Assembly: GCA_963969495.1 (NCBI GenBank)
Contig: OZ018329.1
Span: 70,148,959 to 70,212,958 of the forward strand
Direction of reading: 5' to 3'
DNA length: 64,000 bases
Source: Ceratothoa steindachneri
Taxonomy: Eukaryota > Arthropoda > Malacostraca > Isopoda > Cymothoidae
Shown here: one piece after another, positions 1 to 13,215 of the stretch
How the letters are laid out: every line of letters begins with the position of its first letter
Position numbering within the stretch: position 1 is the stretch's first letter
Made by a program: the position numbers and the translations under genes
The notes under the pieces: model-generated
Seen by the model: the letters and a program-made list of their open reading frames with translations, nothing else
What the model was told of the DNA's origin: nothing
The model's database searches: none

Positions 1-1
1 T

Positions 2-1326
2 GAACTGAATTATATTTATAATTTCCATATGCTTAGTGTTGATAAGGAAAAGAAACTTTGGCGCTGTGAGATGCGTAATAGCTCTCATGCTCGCGTATAT
101 ACAGAAAACAAACTTGGTGATCCTGTAATTATGAATTAGCTCAATAATCATGAACATGAAGCTGATCCAAATGTAACAGAAGCAAGAATCGCCATTTCAG
201 AATTAAAAACCAAAGTGAATAAGGGCGTTGCATCAAGCACTGGAGCTCTCATTTTAGAAACAGTAAGTGGTGTTGGAGAATATGCAAAATATGAATTGCC
301 AAATTTGAAAATGGTTTCAAGAAATGTAACTAATTGGTGCAATAAATCATCTTGGTGTTCTCCTTTGCCACTTTCTCGTACATGATTTGAAATACCAGAT
401 ACTTTCACTAGCTTCCAGAGAGGTGCATCGTTCTTGCAATGTGACATTGGTTCTAATGACGAAAAGACAATCTTAATTTTTGCCTCAAATGAGGGCCTTA
501 AAGATTTGAAAAATGCCTCACATTTAGGAACGGATGGCACTGTTAAAGTAGCTCCATCTATATGGTATCCGTTGTTCACTATTCAGGCTGTCTTAAACGG
601 TAAATTATTTCCTCGTGCTTTTACTTTTTTGTCTGACAGTACTGAAGCAACGTCTGACAATTATTTTAATGAACTAAAAAAAATTGGTACCAAATATGAA
701 CCCACAAGAAGAAATGATTGAATTTGAAAGAGCACTTCGAAATAGTTACAGTCGTAACATTAGTCAGAATGTTTATAAGAAAATAAGTCAAGTAGGATTT
801 AATGTCCAATTCAGTATTGATGGCAACTTTGCGACTAAGATAAAAATGTTCTGTGCTTTGACATTTTTACAACTTGGAGATCTTATTAGTGCCTATGAAG
901 ATTTAGGCGAAGATCAATTAGTGCCAATAGAATTTATCAGCTATTTTGAATTAACATACATTGGCCCCAAGAGAGGAAGACGTGGTAGGCAAGAAGAGCC
1001 ATTGTATCGAATTAACTTTTGAAATGTCCGGAATCGAGTGATTCATAGATTGATTGCTTAGAACAAACAATGCTTTGGAGAGTTTCCACTTGGCTTTAAC
1101 AGTATCGGTTACTTGCAAGCATCCTAATAATTGGAAGCTCTTTGATGCTCCTCGAAAGGAAAAAGAAGTCACGCAAACGAAAATTATTCACTTTCAAGGA
1201 GGAGATAATCCACAAAAGAAAAGAGAGTCTGAGAAAATAGATGAAAAGTTATTAAAACTTGTACAATTTTACGATAAAGATAACAAGGTAGCATTTTTAA
1301 AAGCAATTTCGAATAATCTTAAATAA
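2..1326 (+). pseudogene. FLYWCH/MULE-type transposase, broken
   Basis: The plus strand reads as a Mutator-like (MULE) transposase. Bases about 11-190 encode a FLYWCH-like zinc finger (LWRCEMR, then a C-terminal HEH). About 530-690 encode the start of the MULE catalytic domain (DGTVKVAP, then FTIQAVL and FPRAFTFLSD). About 850-1020 give CALTFLQLGDLISAYEDL and YIGPKRGRRGRQ, and 1054-1150 give RTNNALESFH and HPNNWKLFDA, which match the usual C-terminal part of these proteins. The frame is broken by a TAG near 137, a TGA near 383 and two frameshifts near 690 and 1022, so it cannot be functional. The 5' end lies at or beyond the window edge. A host FLYWCH gene is a weaker alternative because the MULE core follows. 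Minus-strand frames here are shadows. Confidence 0.8.
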
Positions 1327-1388
1327 CAAGCTAATTTTTTAAGTTCCGTATAAGACCAACATTTCTGAGACCAAATTTTTTAAAACCC

Positions 1389-1740
1389 AATTTTCTTATT
1401 TTTTCAAGTACTTATTTTAATAAAAGCTTATGAGATAATTGTGTTTTCATTTTTCCTACTGCTTTAGTTTGTAGTTATTCCTTTTTTAGTCTTTTTCCAT
1501 TTATAATTTTTTTTTCAAGTATTTAGGATATTAACTCTTTAAATTTCAAGACCGAATTTTTTTTATTTTTTCAAGTACTTATTTTAATAAAAGCTTATGA
1601 GATAATTGTGTTTTAATTGTTTCTAATCCTTTAATTTTGAGTTATTCTTAACTAAAAAATTTTTTTAGTGTTCTTCAATTTATAAGGTTTTTTTTCAAGT
1701 ATTTAGGATATTAACTCTTTAAATTTCAAAACTGAACTTT
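1389..1740. repeat. Two-unit tandem duplication, about 170-180 bp
   Basis: The block starting at TTTTTTCAAGTACTTATTTT near 1400 recurs near 1568, and TTTCAAGTATTTAGGATA near 1513 recurs near 1693. The unit is AT-rich and lies directly behind the MULE remnant. The two spacings (167 and 180 bp) differ by small indels. No coding content is visible. Confidence 0.8.
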
Positions 1741-1957
1741 CCCAGACCAAATTTACCTAGCACCGTTTGTGAAACCAATATTATGCCACTTATACATATT
1801 TCCCTTAATAATTCTATGTTTGTGAAATGTACAGGTACCAATATTTGTGTGTGTGCTTATGTCAGAGTGTATTCATTGTCTGCTCTGCATTATGTGTGCC
1901 GCTTTGTGTGCGCGCTAATGCGAGAATGTATTTATTATATGTATTATTTTCTTTGTA

Positions 1958-3270
1958 AAGGGTCTTTCAATAAGGTCTCTCGATTTTTAAATGTAAATAA
2001 AAAAAGTTGTGTGTGATATATGCATTCAATTTATTTTAAATTTGAAAGTACATTTTATGACATTAAGTGTGGAATATGAGGTCGTTCAAATGTCCGCCGC
2101 GGTTTTGCTTGGTAGAACGTATTCGGGAGGCCCAATTTTCGATGACCTTGTCGCATAAATCGGGCTGAACTTGCTGGATGGTGTTCGTTATGTTGACTTT
2201 GAGGACATTAACTGTTTGCTGATTATTCGCATAGACCTGCGATTTAAGGTAGTCCCAAAGAAAGTAGTCAAGTGGCGTTAAATCGCATCATCTCGGTGAC
2301 CAGTTGACGTCGCCGCCGCGCGAGATGAGCCTGCCCTGAAATCACTGGTGTAAAATGTCTATCGTGGCGCGCGCAGTGTTGCACGTAGCGCCGTCCTGTT
2401 GGAACCACATGTCGTCAGTATCCATAACATGCATATAATCTAGTTAAGGCCACAAGAAGTTGCTTATCATCGATCTGTAGGTCTTGCCGTTGACGGTTAT
2501 GGAAATCCTATCTTTGTTCTCAAAAGAAATACGGACCGATGATTCCGTTAGAGGAAAGTCCGCACCAAACAGTGACTTTGTTGGGATGCAATTGGTGCTG
2601 GTGTATCTCATGTGGATTGTTTTCGTCCCAAATCCTACAATTTTGCTTGTTCACAAATCCATTCATCCAAAAATAGGCCTCGTCGCTGAAGATGATTTTT
2701 GGGTGGAAATTTGGAGCAACTTCCAACTGCTCTAGAGCCCAATCAGCGAACACACGGCGTTGCCTATGGTCGTTTACCTTAAGTTCCTGGGTAAGTTGGA
2801 TTTTGTACGGGTGCAGACCCAAGTTCTTACGCATAATTTCCCAAACTGAAGTCGCATAAAGACCAAGTTCTTGTGAACGACGAGAAATTGACTGCCTCGG
2901 ATTTTCCCGTACACTCTCATTTACGGCAGGGATATTTTCAGCAGACCTTGCGTTTCAGGGACATGCGGGTGTTGGTTGATTGTTGATTGACCCTTTTGCC
3001 TTGAATTTGGCCACCAAGCGTCGAACAGTAGACTCGGCAGGACGATTGTGTCGAGGATAAAAATCACGTAATGTGCGAAACGTTTGTCGAACGGAGCCCT
3101 GATTTTGATAATAACATTTGATGATTTTTACACGCTGTTCAACGCTATAACCTTCCATCGTGACTTGCCAAGTACTACTAAACAGTTTACAGTTAGGTTG
3201 CCAGATTTCGCTTAAAAAACATGGCCACTATCGCCTGACAAATCTCGAACGTCCTTGTTTAAAGACCCTT
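1958..3270 (-). mobile_element. Tc1/mariner-superfamily DNA transposon
   Basis: The element is 1313 bp and is flanked by TA dinucleotides at 1956-1957 and 3271-3272. The left end reads AAGGGTCTTTCAATAAGG. The inverted right end reads AAGGGTCTTTAAACAAGG, so 16 of 18 positions match. The interior encodes a transposase on the minus strand. Both ends and the TA duplication are readable, so this is a full-length but inactive insertion. Confidence 0.92.
2063..3158 (-). pseudogene. Tc1/mariner-type transposase, inactivated
   Basis: Read on the minus strand, the protein starts at 3158 with MEGYSVEQRVKIIKCYYQNQ, an N-terminal helix-turn-helix. It continues after a frameshift near 2950. The catalytic core follows: IIFSDEAYFW (first Asp, near 2690), WFQQDGAT (second Asp, near 2390), and CDLTPLDYFLW (third Asp, near 2280), about 36 residues after the second. 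It ends GGHLNDLIFHT with a TAA at 2063-2065. In-frame stops follow DILHQ and SPR, so it is dead. Length and order match full-length transposases of this superfamily. Subfamily assignment would need alignment. Confidence 0.9.
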
Positions 3271-3272
3271 TA

Positions 3273-4595
3273 TATTTATGTTTTGTAATTGTTTATTTCA
3301 GTGAAATAAAGCCAACATTTTGAATCTTCTTTAACCCTTGGGCTACTTAAACCATATTCATGACAAAATTATATCAAAGTTATTCTACAGATTAACGGCT
3401 CCAACGCAACCGAAAATGCTTCGTAATAATATCTGTTTTGAAAAAATACCCCAAGTGCTATAATGTATATCGTAAATATATATTTACCCCTTTCACTAAT
3501 TAACGTGCGGAAATTTCTAAATATGCTGTTTAGTTCTAAATAAATTGGCAGCCGGGCAGCCGTCTTGTCAATGATGGCTTGTTTTGGAATGAAAAAAATA
3601 ATGCTTGCCTTAAGTAAGGTTTGGGGTTTGCTAGTTTTGGAGGGGGGGGGGGGTAGTTTATATTAAGGTGAAATTTTGTGAGTTCGTTCAGTTTTTTGTT
3701 AGTAAGGTATGTAAGGCTTATGTGTTGTTTTCCGGCCCGAAAGGAAACAAACAATGAGCCTATTCTAGCAACACGTCGATGCAAGGATTGAGGTTCAAAA
3801 TGGCTCTTTTTGACGAAAAGAACATGATTGTAAACGGAGCAGGAGTAAGGATGAATTAAATTTAGCGATAGAGAGATATTAATTAAATTTTTTTACGACA
3901 ATTCCTCTGAGCTAATCCATCAACTTTTCCACTTTTTTTCTAAATATACAGATTAAACCTTAATCTGCTCAAATAACTTACTAACCCCAAACTTTCTACA
4001 TCGTATTTCTTGATAAGTGCAATGTATCTCTTTCCATCCGAGACTTATGGCGTCATACCAACAAGACTTGTAGCGGCAAATTCACATGTGGAGAATGAGA
4101 TAAATCTTACATTAGAGGAGAGGTTCACTTTCCTCCAGTATTTTCGTCCATATCCATAATTGTGATCATAAAAATGAATTTAACAAAGGGAAAATTGTAT
4201 ATACTTCTAACAGTTATATAGAAAGAGGGATTGCTGAATAAATTATTATTAGCAAGGTTGATAACTTTAATATTTCGTAAGGAGAATATAAATTTAGCAA
4301 ATATATTTTCAAAATTGCCGCCCTATCTATTTATAAACCTCCAGAATCCGTCACTCTTCAGGATTAAAAGTTGTCCGGCGATCCAAATATATTTTTATAT
4401 CTTTCATTTTATTTCCATTTTTGTCATTATGTTTAGGTTAATCCTCCAGCTTTATATAATCGTAGAGCATACCTTGTATTACGCAGTTGATAAGGGCCAA
4501 AGCCAAAACTAGTCCTGTTCGTGAATAAATCTGATTCATAAATTGTAGTTTATTATTATTTTTGCTCTTAATATCTATCTCGTCATCGTGATAAC

Positions 4596-4600
<5 letters not shown>
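3273..4600. other. AT-rich DNA, no gene recognised
   Basis: No frame here resembles a known protein. A run of guanines sits at about 3641-3653. The frame at 3536-3784 (minus) is driven by this low-complexity sequence. Confidence 0.6.

Positions 4601-4651
<51 letters not shown>
4601..4651. repeat. (TA)n microsatellite
   Basis: Uninterrupted TA dinucleotides for about 50 bp. Similar tracts occur near 13.6, 37.1, 46.5, 48.0 and 48.9 kb. Confidence 0.98.
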
Positions 4652-4655
<4 letters not shown>

Positions 4656-4896
4656 CTTTGTTAAAGAGCAGGTTGAATTTCGATTTACCACTTTTATTTA
4701 GCGCGTTCTAACGGTCGAATTAAGTCTTTTATATGAGGGTTGAAGATTAACAATCAACTGAGGAAGATCCATTTTATTTGGTTTGATTTAAAATATTTCA
4801 TTTTTTGGCAAATTTTGGTCGTGAGCTTTCGCCTTTCTTTAGGTATCTTCAGACGGAAGTTTTGGTTATTGTTGAGGCGGCATTGATGGAAAGTTT

Positions 4897-5014
4897 CTAT
4901 TCGCGTTGCCTCCTTTAGCGGCGAGGTAATTGTTTCATGAAAAGCAAAGAATGAATTTCGTCTTTGCTGCTCAACAAACAATTACCTCACCGCGAAAAGA
5001 GGCAACACAAATAG
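4897..5014. repeat. Inverted repeat, 39-bp arms
   Basis: The arm at 4897-4935 (CTATTCGCGTTGCCTC...) pairs with 4976-5014 at about 34 of 39 positions. The loop is 40 bases and contains a smaller complementary pair, GCAAAGA and TCTTTGC. It lies just beyond the recognisable 3' end of the LINE that follows. It could be a LINE 3' hairpin or a small foldback element. Confidence 0.75.
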
Positions 5015-5019
5015 TCCTG

Positions 5020-8000
5020 TGGTCTGGTCGCCCAGCTCACGTTTGGTCGGCTCATTGCCCGCAATCCCTACATGTCCCTGAAACCAGCAGAATATAATTT
5101 CGACATCCACACGGCTCCCGGTAGCCGTTGCCTCACGCATACAGTGAACAGGAGCTGTGGGTATTCAAATGCTCCTAGAGTACTAAGGGCGTTTAGTGGG
5201 TCGCTAAAGATGACAATCTGGTCTCCGAGCCGGGCACCACGTGTTATTTCCCGTACTAGAATGTTTATTGCTAACAGCTCGGCCGTGAAAACAGAAACAG
5301 CACATGGAAGAGCCCCGCTGACTTGAAACAGAGTTGAAAATGGTGGAGTCAAACCACTTATTGGCATTTTGAGCCCTGCGTGTATACTGGCATGGATCCA
5401 GCGCAACACCAAGTTCGGTCTCAAAATGTCGGACGCAATACTGTAGTGCTGTTAAAGCTTTGGAAGCTTAGGCGTGAATATAAATATTAAAAGGTGATAC
5501 CTACAGGGTTGCCTCTGGTTAGAACCAATCACCACCAGCCCGAAATCTACACCAAGCTCTTGAAGGAGTTTCCTAACGCTAAAACCCAAGTGGCTTAGGA
5601 TTGATTGGTGTCTCTCGTCGTCATCAGTACTGTTGAAATCGGCCTTGGATGTAGTGAGAGTAATTGGAACATGCTGGAGGTGCCGGGTTCGCGCGTACCC
5701 TCGCATAATGCACTATGTAAGACGTAGAACGAGGACCATCTCCCTGACATCAAAAAGTAGCTTCTCAATAAGTGACGTGCAGAAGGCACTGGTCACCAGG
5801 CAGATACTGGCATGGTTGACGGAATCCACCTTCCGCCATACACGTTGAGCTGCGGATACATAAAACTGACATCTGTAGTCATGCTTCAAACAAAGGATTG
5901 GTAAAAAAGTAAGGTTGTAGCCCTATCAGCACAGCACAAATGCTGACTTTGGTTGATGATAGGGCTAGTAGCTTATCAGCACGAAGAACCTCCAGGGCAC
6001 GGGTACAAAAGACCCTAAGGCTGCGTATATAGGCCTCCCAGGTGAGGCGTTGGTAAAACCAAGGAAAAGGTGCGAATCCACCACCTTCCGGCAAACCCTG
6101 TTTAGGAAATAAGACTAGGTTGGGGTAGAGCCGTGGATGGCAACAGAACTTTGCCACCTATGTCTTTGCCAAGGAAAACCGGAACCTATGCATTTTGGCA
6201 AAGCGAAAGATACGGTTGAATGCCTGTTAGATTCAACGCTCTAGGGTTGGCATCTGGGCCGCACCAAAAAAGATCGAAAGGTCGTTCGCGTAGAGCGTTT
6301 TGAGATCACCTTGCGGTTATACCTAGGTGATAGTGTCGATGCTCTGGGTAAAAGGTGTGACAGTGAGGGCACTATCCTGCTGTACGCCCTCTTCGTGCTC
6401 GATTGGGCCGGAAAAGACTACCCACATCAGTAGGCGGAATCGTTAATCTCGCAGAAATTCAGAAAAAAAGATTGGGATTCATCCTATATGCCCGATTTTT
6501 GGAGAATTTCCATGTTACCGTATTGCTATGCGATATCCTAGGCCTTCTCCAGATCGACAAACAGCAGACGCCATTTTCCAGTCGTAGCAAATAATCCAAC
6601 ATACAGTGGAACTTGCGGAAGTCGAACTGTGCGGAAGACTTAAATTTACAAATTTCTCCATCAACCTGCGCACGCAGGAGGTTAGAGAGATGAGGCGGAA
6701 ATAGGCTGGGGTAGAATAATATCTCCCGGGTTTGCGAAAAAAGACCAGAGTAGATATTCGCCAGGAGTCTGGGAGTATATCCTCTACCCAGATCCTGTTG
6801 AACAAATCTACCAGAAAGTCCATGTCTTGTCAACTAGCCGTAGAAGCGTGGCATAAGGGACATTTTCAGGACAAAGGGCAGAAACAGGACATAAATAAAA
6901 GAAGAACGCAACTCACTTAATGTAAGCCTGTCGTTGAAGAGTTATCCGTCTCTTGAGGGAACATCCAGTCGGCGGCTCTCAGCGACATAACGACGTACTT
7001 TGAATGCTGGTGGAGCAGCTTCCTGGCTATAACATGCGAATAAAACGCTCGCGAACGACTTTGCTACGGACACGGGGTCCTAGATTGGGTCCAATTCTCC
7101 TGGAGCAGAGGACTGATGTCCTAAGAGAACTTGTCCCAAATCCTTTTGACTCGCTTCCACAACTGTACAAGAAGGGTCTTGCATTTTATTGAGGACGAGT
7201 ACCCCCGCTAGGAATAGCGGCTGGTGTGCTTCCGAACCTACTAAAAATTGGCCGTAACTTAAGTAAATTCACTGACAGAGAAATCATTTGGGCCGTGTTT
7301 CTAGCACTTCTAGGCATAACACTTCTATTTAATAGCCGTCTCGCACTCTGTTGACCATCACAGAAGCAATCAGCGTGCAAAATGGCCAAACGTTCTAGGC
7401 ATACTTGACATGTTCATGGCAATAATGTTGCCGGGAAATGTTCACGTTGATGGAGGGTGAGAGAGTCATAGTTTTAGCCTAGGGTGAATGTGAACCATTT
7501 GTGCCACTAACTCTACCATAGGTAGGCCCAGGAGGGGTGTATAACCCACAAAGAGTTTCGAATTGATGCAGAAATAACAGTGCTCGTAGGCCGGAATGGG
7601 GCAAGAAGAAGAGGGTGCTATTTAAAATTGAAGCATAGGACGTCCTGGGCAGCGCTTGGGGCGCTGAGAGAAGATGAAGGGCCTGAACGGCCAGAATTTC
7701 CTTTCCCAGGAGATACTCAGTACATCGCCCTGGAGAAGCAGGTTACGGCTCTCCACAATTGACATACTTGTCCATTCACAATGGTCCCTTATCATGTGCT
7801 GCCTAGGCGCAATTTGCACAGACTTCGGGTAAACACGAGGTCTTTGCACGTCTATATGAGTGCTTCGTATTACCAAAACGGCAAAAGTAGTAGCACCTAC
7901 GCCGCAGTCTCAGGAATGCATTCACGTGGTAGCGAAACCAACTGGCACGCACCAACTCAGGGAGCCTTACACGAACGATCGGGGCGAAAAGGGGAAGAAT

Positions 8001-9143
8001 GAGTCTCTAGGCCCCTCCCTTTTTTCTCATCACACGTTCGACCTTGACCGACTCTTTGTAGGCCAGCTCTTCGGTGATGTCTTCTAAGGAGTATTGGCGA
8101 GTCCCATCGCATAAACTATTCCTTTTACGTAGATCTTTATGGAGTGCGGCGTCATATTTACCGTCGAGGCAGTGAGGGCTCGAAGGGCACTAATCCTCGC
8201 CGTCTCGGAAGGATCCGATGCATTCGCCAGATGGCTTACATTCGAGAAACGGGTCACTTTTGGGTCTCTACCAATCAAACTAGCTAGTGCCTTTCTATGT
8301 TTGATCATGTTGTTTTTGGCCAACATGTTGCGATCTGTCGAGCAAATACTTAGAAATAGTTTGAAGCCAGCGTGCTAAAAAACCGCAAACTAGTCTCTGA
8401 ATAAGGGACCCCGGCATAATCGAGGTTCCGCTCAGAGCACTTGCGACTTTGCTTTTTGTTTTGCATCCTTGCCGAGGGCACGTCGGATCCGGACGTGCCG
8501 TTTTTGGCCTAACTGCTTGCCGAAGTGGCAGCGGGCCTTTCCTTTTTCAGAGCCCTTGCGGATGCAGATGAATTCTAGGCTTTCTTTGGATTCTCGTCTT
8601 TTTTCTTCCTTTCTTTGGAAAGGAGGGCTGGGAGTGAACCTGCATCTTTTCACCCTCGGAAGAGACCACAAAGCCGGACGGAACGACATCAGCAAGATCC
8701 ATATCCGAAATGGAGAAGGGCTTGGCTGTCAAAAGGACACTAGTCGGGGGAGGAGGTTCCTCCTCACCCTTTTAGTCCTCGGGGGCTCGAGCCGCCTGAA
8801 GAGAAGCTTGCACAATGCCAGACTCAGGTTTGGTGTTTGGCACCGAGCCTAGGTTCGCCCCTATGGAAGATCCTGTCACCTGGTACACTCATGTCAGGGA
8901 CGATCTGAAGCTCAGTGGTGTCTGGGGTGGGGCTCCAAAGGCCATCTTCAATCTTATTGTCATCTTTCTCAATCGAGGGGTCTTAACCTTTGTCATGGCG
9001 GGCCGGTGAATCGACCTCCATTTGGGAAGGGAGGTGTCAGACACGCCGGCCGCCTGTAAGTTCAAAATGCATGCATGCAGGAATGAAGGGGATACGACCA
9101 GCTGAGTCCCGCTATCCCTTACTCCTCTAAGTGGATTGGCCAT
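5020..9143 (-). pseudogene. Non-LTR retrotransposon with ORF1, RT and RNase H, heavily decayed
   Basis: The minus strand carries domains in LINE order. ORF1-like sequence occupies about 9143-7650: a lysine/arginine-rich part, then spaced Cys residues ending with KEILAVQALHLLSAPQAL, the usual tail of the CCHC zinc-knuckle ORF1. RT begins near 6820 (FLVDLFNRIW, ILPDSW, RLISLTS). The YxDD site reads LYANDL at 6278-6295, so the first Asp is replaced. QRLTWEAYIRSLRVFCTRAL near 6050 is the region after the RT palm. RNase H follows: VFTAELLAINIL (near 5280), IFSDPLNAL (near 5210) and GHVGIAGNE at 5051-5077. Frames shift many times, so it is a fossil. Presence of RNase H suggests the I/R1/LOA/Jockey-related group. 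The endonuclease between about 7600 and 6850 is too decayed to define. Confidence 0.85.
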
Positions 9144-11955
9144 ATCGAGCGTTTGATTCTCTCTATTGCTCTTTTTTTTATCTGACTCTCTTTCTCTTTA
9201 CTGTGCATAACCTGTTTCCTTAATATTGAGTCTTTTTCAATCCCATTTTAAAGTTCATGTACTTGCCTAACAAGAACATTTTCGTAAAAAATGTTGCTAA
9301 TCAACCAAAGGGTTAAGCTGTTGTAATATGTGGGGTTTATTTGAATAGTCTACCTCGAGGTGGTTGCGTTGAATACCTTTCCTCGGTTATTAAATGGGAT
9401 TTAGGCAAATACAAACATTTTTCGGTAGAAACTCGAGATGAGTGAAACCAATAAAGGATCTCTTACCAGCTCAGGGTATTTTCCTATCTTCATAACTCAT
9501 TTCATTGCTCACACATTTTTAAAATATTATTTACAAAAACACACATGTGCCAACCGGATTAGTTTATGTCTGGTTATTTCATATTACACTTTCAGAATGG
9601 TTAGCCAAACAGTTATTGGGGGGCCAAACGCGCCTCCGAATTTAGTTATGATATTTGTATTCTTTTATATATTTTTATTTTATTTTATTCTTTTCCTGAC
9701 ATTTAATTCGATCCTACTGGCGGCGGCTCCTTCCTCACACATTTTTGGATATAAAATAATCCTAAGCACGTTTCTAAATTATCTGATTTCTAAACTTGTA
9801 AACAAAATAAACTCACCGACTTAAGGGAAGTCGAGCTGGAGTAGGGATTTTCCCATTAAGGATGAGGTTTCCCTTTCTCGACGGGAACGAGGATATGGCA
9901 GCGAAGGAAGAAGGAGAAGGTGTATTGCCTGAAAGAGAACCGAAAATAGTAAGTTTGCTCCAGCAGTATGGTAACGTTTCTTACAAAGTAAGAGTATTTT
10001 TTTTTCATGAAATAGTAAATAAACAAGTACAATCATAAATTCATGTAGATGTAAATATCAATAGTCTTTATAGCAAAATCTCATTTCTAGAACTGCCACC
10101 AATGTTTGTCCGTTTTCGAAGAGTAAACATTCCGTGCTTTTCCTTCCTCCTGGTAAGACCAAGTTGCAGCGCGCCTGAAAATGTTCCCAATGGTGATATT
10201 CTGATGTGTCATTTGTGCTTTGGGAGAAACCCAAAGTGTGTTGTGAATATTCAGAACTAAAAACGCATATACGAAATTACTTATACGTTACGAGTAAAAA
10301 AAAAATAGATAAGATAAGAAGAAAAGGTGGGAGAGAGTAAAAGCTAGAGCGTCCAGACCTTCCTCCCCCACCTCCTTTGCTCCTTTCGAATAGACACTCT
10401 CTTACTTCCCCATTAGCGATAGTAGAGTGAGAAAATAGTAGGAGATTAGACAGGTGGCATAGGCGCTCTTGGCCCTAAATCTAAACGCAGTACTAATACT
10501 ACAGTGTGTATCGCCTGTCCTCGTTGTATGTAGAGCCCGTTGGAAATGAGAGTGGTAAAGTGTTAAGAAGAAAAGGAAGGAAGTAGGAGAGTTGCAAGTT
10601 TGCTTGAAAGGAAAGATAATCTCTGTCCGTTAGTAGATAGTTATAAGTTAGAATTTTAGACGGAGAGTAAGTAACTGAGTGTCAGGTTAATTTCAATCAT
10701 GTCTTTGTGTTATATTTTTGTGTTTGTTGTGTTTTGCGTTCAAGAAAAATATATCAAGCGTTTTAAAATAGTACGCACCTGGTCACAAATATGGTAAGCG
10801 TTACCGCGGCTTTTCCCAGGATTCGTTAATAATGTTCACATATTTGAAAATACTACATTCTATTTCACAAACCATGCCGGTGAATGAATTTTAATGTTTC
10901 ACATTATTCTTCATTTAAAATAAATTTATTTTCCGGACACTGAGAATGCTAATAATAAAATCTGCAGCTGTTGTTTGTCAATCAAGCATTTTAAGTAAAA
11001 AAAATACAATGTGATGGCTAAAATGAGGCCGGGAATTAGAAGAATTCTCAAATAATTTACATCATCGACACATGAGATGACAGACTAAAAGCGGAAATTA
11101 ACCGCTTGCAGTGATATAATTTGCGCCGAAGGATCGAGGCAAGAAGGAGGGTGTGGAGTGAAATCTAGTCGCTCATAAGCGGTCATGAGAGAGCAACCTA
11201 GAATATTAGAGTCCTTCGAAAAATCAGCATGAGTTCTAATCAGGTGTAAATAGAGGTCGACTAAAAAGTCCTATGCACTTTGAAATAAAGTGATGCTTTA
11301 TAAAACTGATCCTCTCTTCAAACTTAAATGATCGTGATCGGTGATTAATTAATTAAAAATCATATAACGAATTTATGTAAATCTATGAACCCGCTATAAA
11401 GAAGACAGATATGTCTGCGCTGTGGCCAAATCGAAATTGGCACTAAATCACTAACCGATATCTGCAGAGTACATCCATTGCAATAGTTACAGTTATGGGA
11501 CCAAATTATAGACATTTTATAAGGCTGAATAGAATGTTCATCTTTATCGCGAACCAATAGCATTCGCGAATGCAAAAGCAAAGAATATAGCAATAATCGT
11601 GATTATCCGCAGGATAAATGCAAGTTTAAAGATGTAATCAAAGTTAATTCATACAAATGAATGACTGTGGCGCTTCTGTCAAGTAATAGGGGTTAAATTT
11701 GTCGACCTTGGATGGAACCTCAGGACTAAGACCCAATTTAAACGTCGATATACCTGAAAATTAATTTGGAGAGCCTCTTCTTGGCCGATTGTTACATAAG
11801 AGCATTCGAAAGTTATATGGTTCGGGAGAGGCCTTTTTACGCTAATCCGCGCAGCATAAGAAACAAATAGCCAAATGTTCATAACGCTTTGTTACGTACA
11901 AAAATGCGAAGTGAAGTGTGTGGGAGGAAAATGCTTCACTTACAAGAAGAATTAA
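9144..11955. other. AT-rich DNA, no gene recognised
   Basis: The longest frame (9438-9824, plus) is hydrophobic and of biased composition and resembles no family I know. A purine/pyrimidine-skewed stretch lies at about 10310-10400. No inverted ends or coding motifs were seen. Confidence 0.55.
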
Positions 11956-11959
11956 ATTA

Positions 11960-13215
11960 AAAAACGGTTGACCTTTATAGAGACAATACGAAATCGGAGG
12001 TAGTGATCGAGAGTTTGTGGCTACCAATGTAAAATTAATATCGCAATCGCTTATAGACCACCCACCCAAATTAAAATAGAATCCAAGCACCTCTTTGATT
12101 ATCTATATTATTAAAAGAAATACAACGATAATATGCGAAGATCCTAATCCCCCAACTTTGACTTTGTAATAAATACTTGGGATAAAGCGAAGAGAGACTG
12201 AACTTTATTCATGGCAATTTTATTTTTCAAAAAATTAGGGACTCACGCGAGGCTAAATATAGTGGATTTAATTCTTACCACATACGAAAAATTAGTGGAA
12301 AGCATTAAAGTATCTGAGGTACTGATATTAACTGACTATAAAACACTTAAATTCAAAATAAAGTAGAGCATAATGGCAAATGAGAGCAAATAATTATTAC
12401 CCTCTTTAGGGAACTGCAATTTCTATGTTTTCCGTGACCGCATAAAGGCCACTGATTGGGACAGCTCATAGTAGGGTGATTCAAGATAGGCATTCGGAAT
12501 TACAACGTTATACTTACTGTAGAAGTGGTCAGTTAAGTAAAAGTAAATAAAGTTAAGCAAAGTAAATAAAAGAGAGCCACCTGGATTGACAAAGAAATCA
12601 TAAACTCAATACTGGAGCGAAATATACATATATTATTAAACCTTAAAAATAAGAAACTGAAGGCTATCGAGCAAGATAATATATATCATAGGCTGGTTAA
12701 GAGAGGCGTTATGAAACGAAAACAAAATTAGGAAAGCGACCTGGCAATAAACTATGAAAACGATCTGTCACACGTTTCTATAGTCACGTGAACAGTGAGC
12801 GAAGGGCCCATAAGAAAGACTATTTGACTGATTATGATTAAAAAAGGACTTCTCACCGACAACTCTGAAATAATTGTTATAATATTAAATGAGAGAACTT
12901 CCTCGATGCTATTACTGATGAAAAACTGTCACATGTATCCACACTAAGAGAAGGAATCGATTTTTGAGACTATCAAATTCTTCACCATAAGCGAGTAAAT
13001 CACGTGGAAGTTATTACATATATATGCAAGATGAAACGATCGAAGCCACCCAAACCTGATTTTATGTACAAAACTCACATAAATAAATTAAAAAATCGAT
13101 AATGAGATAGGATACTAGGTCATAACGATCTTTAACCTGGTTATTGAGGAAGGGGTAGTCCCATAAGAGTTCATAAGAACTAATGTTAGGCAAATCTTCA
13201 AAAAAGGAGAGAAAT
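11960..13215 (+). pseudogene. CR1-like LINE fragment (endonuclease to early RT)
   Basis: Decayed endonuclease reads ESLWLPM, then INIAIAYRPPTQIK near 12035-12080 (the YRPP block). NIVDLILTTYEKLVESIKVSEVL near 12255 is followed by TDYKTLKFKIK, matching the LDLVLT...SDH end of APE endonucleases with the terminal His lost. The linker gives SILERNILIIKLKNKKLKA and KESDLAINYENDL, then GLLTDNSEIIVIILNE. RT motif 0 appears as KRSKPPKPDFMYKTHINKL near 13036, then NLVIEEGVVP and IFKKGEKFD. Frames shift several times. The copy stops abruptly where PLE sequence starts, in the middle of what should be RT. Confidence 0.8.

Noticed and set aside
9438..9824. 128-codon plus-strand frame, hydrophobic
   Set aside because: Composition follows AT-rich DNA (Phe, Ile, Leu, Tyr runs) and no domain or homologous layout is visible.
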